The position numbers were made by a program, and so were the translations under genes. From Microbacterium sp. 13-71-7 (lineage in GTDB: Bacteria > Actinomycetota > Actinomycetes > Actinomycetales > Microbacteriaceae), in the NCBI RefSeq assembly GCF_002257455.1, contig NZ_NCKN01000002.1:6691-55065 (forward strand): DNA of 48,375 nt. Reading direction: 5' to 3'. Under the pieces are notes generated by a model. That model made no database searches and was not told where the DNA came from. It saw only the letters and a list, made by a program, of their open reading frames with translations. Of the stretch, positions 43,132 to 48,375 are shown piece after piece. Every line of letters starts with the position of its first letter. The first letter of the stretch is position 1.

Positions 43132-45776
43132 CGCGCCGCGCCCGTCCCATCCCGCACACCGCCGAGCGTGCGGCGTTCCTCCTCGGCGGCATCGGCACCG
43201 GCAACGTATCGCTCGGCGCCCGCGGCGAGCTGCGCGACTGGGAGCTGGAGAACCATCCCGACAAGGACCGCCGCAATCCCCGCACCTTCTTCGCGATCCA
43301 CGCGGCGCCGCAGGGGGCGGACCCGGTCACCCGGGTGCTCGAGGCCAGGGTGACCGGCCGGCGCGACCTCGACGCCGGGTTCTCGTTCGACGATCTCGCC
43401 GGTCTCCCGCGGCTCGATGCCGCCACGATGCACGGCGAATACCCCGTGGTCGACATCGACTTCGCCGACCGCGTCCTTCCGGTCGCGGTGACGCTGCACG
43501 CATTCACCCCGCTCGTGCCGCTCGACGCCGACGCCTCCGGCATCCCGGGGGCCGTGCTGCGCTACCGGGTCACGAACCCGGGCGACGCGCCGGTCGCGGT
43601 CACGGTGGTCGGCAGCGTCTCGCACACGGCGGGCCGCGGCGAACCGGGGCAGGATGCGCCATGGGGGATGCGCGGCACGCAGACCGTGCGCTGGCGCGAC
43701 GACGGGGACGTGCGCGGCCTCGACTTCGGCATCGACCTGCCCGAGGACGATCCGGGCTACGGCACCCTCAGCCTCACCACGACGGACACGTCCACGACGG
43801 TCAAGCCGCAATGGGTCACGAGCTACTGGCCCGACGGCGCCCGGATGTTCTGGAGCGACCTCACGGACGACGGGCTGCTCGTGCCGGAGCCGCGCCTCAC
43901 GCTCGAGGACAGGCCGCGCGGCCTGTTCGCGGAGCCCGGGGGCCACCGCGCGGATCCGGATGCGCGCCCGCTCACCGAGGAGGAGATGCTCGCGAAGCTG
44001 CCGCGGCTGCGCACCGGATCCCTCGGGATCGTGCATACGCTCGCGCCCGGCGAGGAGAGAGACTTCGAGTTCACGCTGAGCTGGTCGTTCCCGAACCGGC
44101 GCCGTGGCTGGCACGGGCACATCGTCATGGACGACGAGCCGGAGGACCCGGCGCTCCCGCCGATCGTGCGCAACCACTACGCGACCCTCTGGCCCGACGC
44201 GTGGGCGGCGGCGGCCCACCTGCACCGTGCGCTTCCGGCGCTCGAAGCGGCCACCGACGCCTTTGTCGAGGCCCTGTACGGCGGCACCCTGGATCCCGTG
44301 CTCGCCGAAGCGGCCGGGGCGAACCTCGCCGCGGTGCGCTCCACCACCTGCTTCGTCCTGGAGTCGCCGAACCCGGTCATGGGGGAGGGGCCGGTGTTCG
44401 CCGCGTGGGAGGGATCCTTCGACCACGGCGGCTCCTGCGAGGGCACCTGCACGCACGTCTGGTCGTACGCGCAGACCGTCGCCTGGCTGTTCCCGTCGCT
44501 CGAACGCAGCGCCCGTCGTGCGGAGTTCCTGCTCGAGACCGACGCGGACGGTGCGCAGAAGTTCCGCGGGAACAGGGTGTTCGGCGCGGCCCCATGGTTC
44601 ATGGGGCCGGCGGTCGACGGGCAGCTGGGCACGTTCCTGCGCCTGCATCGCGAGTGGCGCTTCTCCGGCGACGACGCGTTCCTGCGCGAGCTCTGGCCGG
44701 CGGCCGTGCGCACCCTCGAGCACGCCGCCCGGGAGTGGGATCGCGACGGCGACGGCCTCCTGGACGGCGAGCTGCACAACACCTACGACATCGAGTTCCA
44801 CGGGATCGATCCGCTCGCCAATGGGATCCACCTGGCTGCGCTGCGCGCCGGATCCGGGATGGCCGCCCATCTCGGCGAGCACGAGCGCGCCCGCGTCTGG
44901 GCGGCCCGCGCCGATCAGGTCGCGGCGGCGATGGACGAGGTGCTTTTCAACGGCGAGTACTACCGCCAGGTGATCGACGACGTCGACGCGCATCGCTATC
45001 AGTACGGGGACGGGGTGCTGTCGGATCAGTTGCTCGGACAGTTCCACGCGTTCGTGAACGGGCTCGGCCCGCTGCTGCCGCCGGCGCACCTCGACAGCGC
45101 GCTCGCCGCGATCGTCGCGCACAACCACCGTGCCGACCTGTCCGCGCACGAGAGCACGCAGCGCGGGTACGCCCTGAACGACGAGGGAGGGCTGCTGCTC
45201 GCATCGTGGCCGCGCGGCGGTCGCCCCGCGATCCCGTTCGTGTACTCCGACGAGGTGTGGACCGGGATCGAGCACCAGGTCGCGGCCACCCTGCTCTACG
45301 CGGGGCGGGTCGACGACGCGCTGCTCGTCGAACGCACGCTGCGCGCCCGCTACGACGGGGTGCACCGCAATCCGTGGAACGAGATCGAGTGCGGCAACCA
45401 CTACGCGCGCTCCCTCGCATCCTGGGCGCTGCTGCTCGCGGCGAGCGGCGCCCAGTGGGACGCCCCCGCCCGCGCGCTGTCCTTCGCCCCCGCCGCGGGC
45501 GCATTCGCGGGCAGCGAGGTACGGCGCTTCCTCTTCACCACCGGCACCGGCTGGGGCCACGTCGAGATCGACGCCGACCGGCTCCTCCTCCACCTCGACG
45601 GCGGTCTGCTGGATCTCGCCGAACTGCGCCTGCGCGACGCGGTCCTCGCGCGCGAGCTGCGACTCGACGCCGGCGAGAGTCGTTCCTTCTCCATCCCGGC
45701 CCCCGAACGTTCCATCCCCGTCCCGGCCCCAGAGCTCGTCGAGGGGCCACCCATCAGCACTCGGAGAATCCCATGA
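43128..45776 (+). CDS. GH116 protein, probable exo-beta-D-arabinofuranosidase
   Basis: An 882-residue enzyme without signal peptide. The N-terminal beta-sandwich domain (about 1-330) begins AFLLGGIGTGNVSLGARGEL, the GBA2_N start. The (alpha/alpha)6 domain carries HNTYDIEFHG with the probable nucleophile E556, and YSDEVWTGIEHQ with the probable acid/base D708. GH116 contains beta-glucosidases and human GBA2, but a Microbacterium member cleaves beta-D-arabinofuranosides at arabinan ends. Together with GH172 and GH183 types that set digests D-arabinan fully. It lies between the kinase and isomerase genes with overlaps at both ends (43128-43131, 45773-45776). Confidence 0.9.
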   Translation: MTRRARPIPHTAERAAFLLGGIGTGNVSLGARGELRDWELENHPDKDRRNPRTFFAIHAAPQGADPVTRVLEARVTGRRDLDAGFSFDDLAGLPRLDAATMHGEYPVVDIDFADRVLPVAVTLHAFTPLVPLDADASGIPGAVLRYRVTNPGDAPVAVTVVGSVSHTAGRGEPGQDAPWGMRGTQTVRWRDDGDVRGLDFGIDLPEDDPGYGTLSLTTTDTSTTVKPQWVTSYWPDGARMFWSDLTDDGLLVPEPRLTLEDRPRGLFAEPGGHRADPDARPLTEEEMLAKLPRLRTGSLGIVHTLAPGEERDFEFTLSWSFPNRRRGWHGHIVMDDEPEDPALPPIVRNHYATLWPDAWAAAAHLHRALPALEAATDAFVEALYGGTLDPVLAEAAGANLAAVRSTTCFVLESPNPVMGEGPVFAAWEGSFDHGGSCEGTCTHVWSYAQTVAWLFPSLERSARRAEFLLETDADGAQKFRGNRVFGAAPWFMGPAVDGQLGTFLRLHREWRFSGDDAFLRELWPAAVRTLEHAAREWDRDGDGLLDGELHNTYDIEFHGIDPLANGIHLAALRAGSGMAAHLGEHERARVWAARADQVAAAMDEVLFNGEYYRQVIDDVDAHRYQYGDGVLSDQLLGQFHAFVNGLGPLLPPAHLDSALAAIVAHNHRADLSAHESTQRGYALNDEGGLLLASWPRGGRPAIPFVYSDEVWTGIEHQVAATLLYAGRVDDALLVERTLRARYDGVHRNPWNEIECGNHYARSLASWALLLAASGAQWDAPARALSFAPAAGAFAGSEVRRFLFTTGTGWGHVEIDADRLLLHLDGGLLDLAELRLRDAVLARELRLDAGESRSFSIPAPERSIPVPAPELVEGPPISTRRIP

Positions 45777-47403
45777 CCTACGCCATCCCCGCGCCGACCG
45801 CGCGCCCCGCCTCCGCGCCGAAGACCGCCTACCTGATCACCTCCGGCGACCTGCGGGAGTCGGCGAACATCGCGGGGTGGCCGGTGCAGGCCGCGACCGA
45901 GGCCGCCGTCACCGCGGCCTTCGAGGACCTGGGGTGGACGGTCGTCCGGCCCTTCGGCGTGGATCCGGCCACGGGTCACGGGTACATCTCGAGCCAGCGC
46001 ATGGGCATGGAGGTGTTCAAGGGGATCCCCGAGGACGCGCCGCTCATCGTCGCGACCGCGAACTGGCAGTACTCCCACCACGTGCTCGCGGGCCTGCGCA
46101 CGCACCGCGGTCCGATCCTCACCACGGCCAACTTCGCGCCGGACTGGCCCGGCCTCGTCGGGCTGCTCGGCCTGAACGCCGGGCTCACGAAGATGGGGAA
46201 GCTCTATTCGACGATCTGGTCCGTCGACTTCACCGACGACTGGTTCCGGCAGGGGCTCCGGGAGTGGACCGAGACCGGCGGCATCACGCACGACGCCTCG
46301 CACGTGCGGGCTCTTCCCGAGCTGCCGGAGGGGCCGGAGCGCGAGCTGGGCGAGGCCCTCGCCGCGCAGCTGCGCGCCGACAAGGCGATCATCGGCGTCT
46401 TCGACGAGGGGTGCATGGGCATGTACAACGCGATCATCGACGACGAGCTGCTGAACGCGACCGGCATCTACAAGGAGCGCCTGTCGCAGTCGGCGCTGTA
46501 CGCGGAGATGCTCGGGGTCGGAGACGCCGAGGCCGATGCCGCCTACGACTGGCTCGTCGCGCACGGCATGACCTTCGTGTACGGCGAGGACGCCGCCACG
46601 GAGCTCACCCGCGACCAGGTGCAGTGGCAGCTGAAGATGTACATCGCCGCGCTCCGCATCGCCGACGACTTCGGCCTGGACGCCGTCGGGATCCAGTACC
46701 AGCAGGGTCTCAAGGATCTGGTCCCCGCCTCGGATCTCGCGGAGGGGATCCTGAACTCGACCGAGCGCCCGCCCGTGTTCTCGCGCGACGGATCCCGGAT
46801 CCTCACGAGGGGCGCGCATTCCCGCACTTCAACGAGGCCGACGAGGGCGTCGCCGTCGACGCGCTCGTGACCGACCGGGTATGGCGGGCCATGGGACTCG
46901 TGCCGGACAACACGCTGCACGACGTGCGCTGGGGCGAGGAGTACGACGGCGAGTTCGTGTGGGTGTACGAGATCTCCGGATCCGTCCCCGCCTCGCACCT
47001 CGGCGGCTGGGACAGGGCGGAGGGCTGGCGGCAGGGGCACGTGTTCTTCCCCGCCGGCGGCGCCACGATCAACGGGGTCTCCCAGCCCGGCGAGGTCGTG
47101 CTCTCGCGCATCTTCATCGCCGACGGCGTGCTCCAGGCCGACGTGTTCCGCGGCACGGTCGTGGAGCTGCCCGCGGAGGAGACGCAGCGCCGCAAGGACG
47201 CCACGAATCCGGAGTGGCCGATCGCGCATGTCGTGCTGCACGGGCAGAGCCGCGACCAGTTCATGGCCCGTCACAAGGCCAACCACGCCCAGCTCGTCTA
47301 CGCCCCCGACGCCGAGACCGCGGACAAGGCGCTCATCGCCAAGGCCGCGATGCTCGACGGCATGGGGATCAGGGTCAACCTCGTGGGGGACGTGAACGTC
47401 TGA
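45773..47403 (+). pseudogene. L-fucose/L-arabinose-isomerase-type protein, probable D-arabinose isomerase, frameshifted
   Basis: The frame from the ATG at 45773 (overlapping the GH116 stop) encodes a FucI/AraA-fold isomerase: YLITSGDLRESANIAGWPVQ, FDEGCMGMYNAIIDDELLNA and DAVGIQYQQGLKDLVPASDL. After residue 344 (codon 46802-46804) the reading turns to ITRGA-type nonsense and stops at 46870. The lost part continues in the next frame from 46807: GRAFPHFNEADEGVAVDALV through to NLVGDVNV at 47403. Adding one T after 46804 restores CTC TAC GAG GGG, reading ILYEGRAFPHFNE, and an uninterrupted 543-residue protein. So one base is missing, by mutation or sequencing error. FucI-type enzymes isomerise D-arabinose to D-ribulose, matching the locus. 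Confidence 0.85.
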
Positions 47404-47461
47404 CGCTGCTCGCACCTGCCTGCGGCTGGTCCGTGCGTCGAGCGCACGCCGCCCGTGTGTC

Positions 47462-47547
47462 GGGACGGATGCACGATCGCGATACGGATGCACGACGGAT
47501 CCGCGGATCCGATCGTGCATCCGTGCCGGGATCCTGCAGGTGAACCG
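47462..47547. repeat. TGCACGA-family repeat, right flank of the GH172-to-isomerase block
   Basis: 83 of 86 bases match 39006-39091 in direct orientation; the three differences fall within the central GGATCC-rich part. It lies between the convergent isomerase and TetR genes, ending ten bases before the tetR stop. Confidence 0.9.
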
Positions 47548-47556
47548 CGGCCCGGG

Positions 47557-48129
47557 TCAGGAGCGGGGCAGCAGTCCCGCGACTAGAGCGTCCACGACAT
47601 CGTCCGTCGGGGTGGCGGGGTCGATCGACGAGGTGAGCCGGTCGAAGACGAGGCCCTCGATCGCATAGTGGAACAGGGCGATCTCCGCGCGTCCGCCCGG
47701 GAGCCCCGCCGCGGCGTTGAAGGCGACGTCGCCCTCGAAGCCTGCGCGCTGCCACTCCTCGAGCGCCGTGGCGAGCTCGGGCCGCCGTGCGGCCTCGAGC
47801 CGCAGCTCGAACAGGGCGAGGGTCACGTCGCGCTCGCCGAGAAGGCGGCGCACGATGTCGCGCAGGTAGCCGGCGAACAGGGCGGGGCTGGGCGTCTGCG
47901 CTGCGCGTTGCGCGAGATCCTCCGCCGTGGGGGCTAGACGCTCCCCGATGCGCTGGAACAGGCCGGCGATCAGGGCTTCCCTGCTGCGGAAGTAGTTCGA
48001 GGCTGTGCCGGTCGGTACGCCCGCCTCGTCATCGATCGCGCGATGGGTGAGGCCGCGCGACCCCTCCCGTGCCAGCACTGCGATGCCGGCGTCGGCCAGG
48101 GCCGCGCGGCGGGCTTCGTTCTTGGCCAT
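47557..48129 (-). CDS. TetR-family transcriptional regulator
   Basis: A 190-residue regulator. The helix-turn-helix reads RRAALADAGIAVLAREGSRG, then LTHRAIDDEAGVPTGTASNY and FRSREALIAGLF. The C-terminal part (LLGERDVTLALFELRLEAAR) is of the TetR_C_31-like kind. The ATG at 48129 follows a TACTCT by six bases, supporting it over an upstream ATG at 48156. It is divergent from a dihydrofolate-reductase-family gene, its likely target, with a near-palindrome in the spacer. Confidence 0.9.
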   Translation of the reverse strand: MAKNEARRAALADAGIAVLAREGSRGLTHRAIDDEAGVPTGTASNYFRSREALIAGLFQRIGERLAPTAEDLAQRAAQTPSPALFAGYLRDIVRRLLGERDVTLALFELRLEAARRPELATALEEWQRAGFEGDVAFNAAAGLPGGRAEIALFHYAIEGLVFDRLTSSIDPATPTDDVVDALVAGLLPRS

Positions 48130-48135
48130 GCCTTC

Positions 48136-48163
48136 AGAGTAGCGCAACCACGACATCTGTTGT
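48136..48163 (-). promoter_or_regulatory. -10 and candidate operator of the tetR gene
   Basis: On the minus strand TACTCT (48141-48136) ends six bases before the ATG. ACGACATCTGTTGT (48150-48163) is an imperfect palindrome (five of six arm bases) upstream of it and also upstream of the divergent gene at 48215. Confidence 0.45.
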
Positions 48164-48214
48164 AGTCTCTAACCACTGCACCTGTTGTGAATGGTGCCGA
48201 GGATCGGAGGACCT

Positions 48215-48375
48215 GTGCGAGAACTCACCTACTACGTCGCCGTCAGCCTGGACGGCTTCATCGCGGGTCCCGAGGGCCAGTTCGACGCGTTCCTCTTCGA
48301 GGGCGACCACATGGCGGCGATCAGCACCCGCTTCGCCGACGCGATCCCCACATCCTTCGCGGAGGCGCTGGGCAT
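48215..48375 (+). CDS. dihydrofolate-reductase-family protein (RibD C-terminal-like), partial
   Basis: The frame from GTG 48215 runs off the right edge after about 53 codons. It reads RELTYYVAVSLDGFIAGPEG, the nucleotide-binding start of the DHFR-like/RibD_C family (YVAxSLDGFIA), then QFDAFLFEGDHMAAISTRFA. GGAGG lies four bases upstream. These stand-alone proteins are usually of unknown substrate. It is divergent from the TetR gene and probably controlled by it. Confidence 0.8.
   Translation, partial: MRELTYYVAVSLDGFIAGPEGQFDAFLFEGDHMAAISTRFADAIPTSFAEALG

Noticed and set aside
43053..45593. An 846-codon open frame antisense to the GH116 gene, and similar long antisense frames at 667-1701, 1367-3157, 7130-9490, 25318-27111, 28034-29899 and 41002-43080
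   Set aside because: High GC leaves non-coding frames open. The translations are Arg-, Gly- and Ala-rich without domain motifs, and each lies opposite a gene with clear family signatures.
46790..46830. Programmed -1 frameshifting in the isomerase gene
   Set aside because: The shift direction fits, but there is no X-XXY-YYZ slippery heptamer, no obvious downstream stem or pseudoknot, and metabolic isomerases are not known to use it. A lost T after 46804 restores the sequence exactly.
39006..47547. A composite transposon
   Set aside because: The flanking repeats are only 86 bases and direct, no transposase or integrase gene lies inside or next to them, and no target-site duplication is visible. 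Recombination-prone repeats remain possible.

Overview
This window looks like chromosome from a high-GC actinobacterium of the family Microbacteriaceae, most likely Microbacterium. Pointers are the GC-rich coding sequence with dense start/stop overlaps, the dnaK-grpE-dnaJ-hspR operon with a HAIR operator, the APS-reductase/ferredoxin-sulfite-reductase sulfur operon, and a D-arabinan-degrading gene set of the kind reported from Microbacterium arabinogalactanolyticum. I saw no rRNA, tRNA, CRISPR array or transposase gene.

Layout. 1-9.6 kb is mixed housekeeping and regulation: end of a histidine kinase and its response regulator, dcd, two MFS-type transporters, an AraC regulator, a divergent pair of histidine-rich MarR-type regulators sharing an operator, an alpha/beta hydrolase divergent from a TetR regulator, and a stand-alone Toprim protein. 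9.7-21.2 kb is one long minus-strand sulfur operon read sir > cysH > cysD > cysN > ABC transporter (binding protein, ATPase, permease) > cobA > fpr > ferredoxin > thioredoxin-reductase-like flavoprotein, nearly every junction overlapping. Upstream lie a secreted metallophosphoesterase and a CbiX-type chelatase that could finish siroheme. 23.4-25.4 kb holds a RIO kinase with a 14-residue upstream ORF, a DUF3817 membrane protein and a NIPSNAP protein. 25.5-29.7 kb is the heat-shock operon.

29.8-47.4 kb is the most interesting part: a D-arabinan utilisation locus. A Tat-exported DUF4185 (GH183-type endo-D-arabinanase) protein is encoded with a sugar ABC importer. Further on are GH172 (DUF2961), a LacI regulator, an FGGY kinase, a GH116 protein and an L-fucose/L-arabinose-isomerase-type protein. 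The inferred route is extracellular arabinan cleavage, import of oligosaccharides, cytoplasmic exo-cleavage to D-arabinose, isomerisation to D-ribulose and phosphorylation to D-ribulose 5-phosphate. One LacI-type operator, GAAATCGATTTC, sits at the same place in the promoters of the importer and the kinase operon, and a near copy sits between the divergent lacI and GH172 genes. The isomerase gene carries a one-base deletion. Between the two halves is an unrelated ECF module (molybdopterin oxidoreductase, fasciclin lipoprotein, SigK-like sigma factor, RskA-like anti-sigma factor, DoxX).

The window is rich in dispersed palindromic elements. One family is translated in frame as the tail of CobA and the head of CysN; another lies in the N-terminus of CysH and between dnaJ and hspR; a third (83 of 86 bases identical) brackets the GH172-to-isomerase block in direct orientation. 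GGATCC is far more frequent than base composition predicts.
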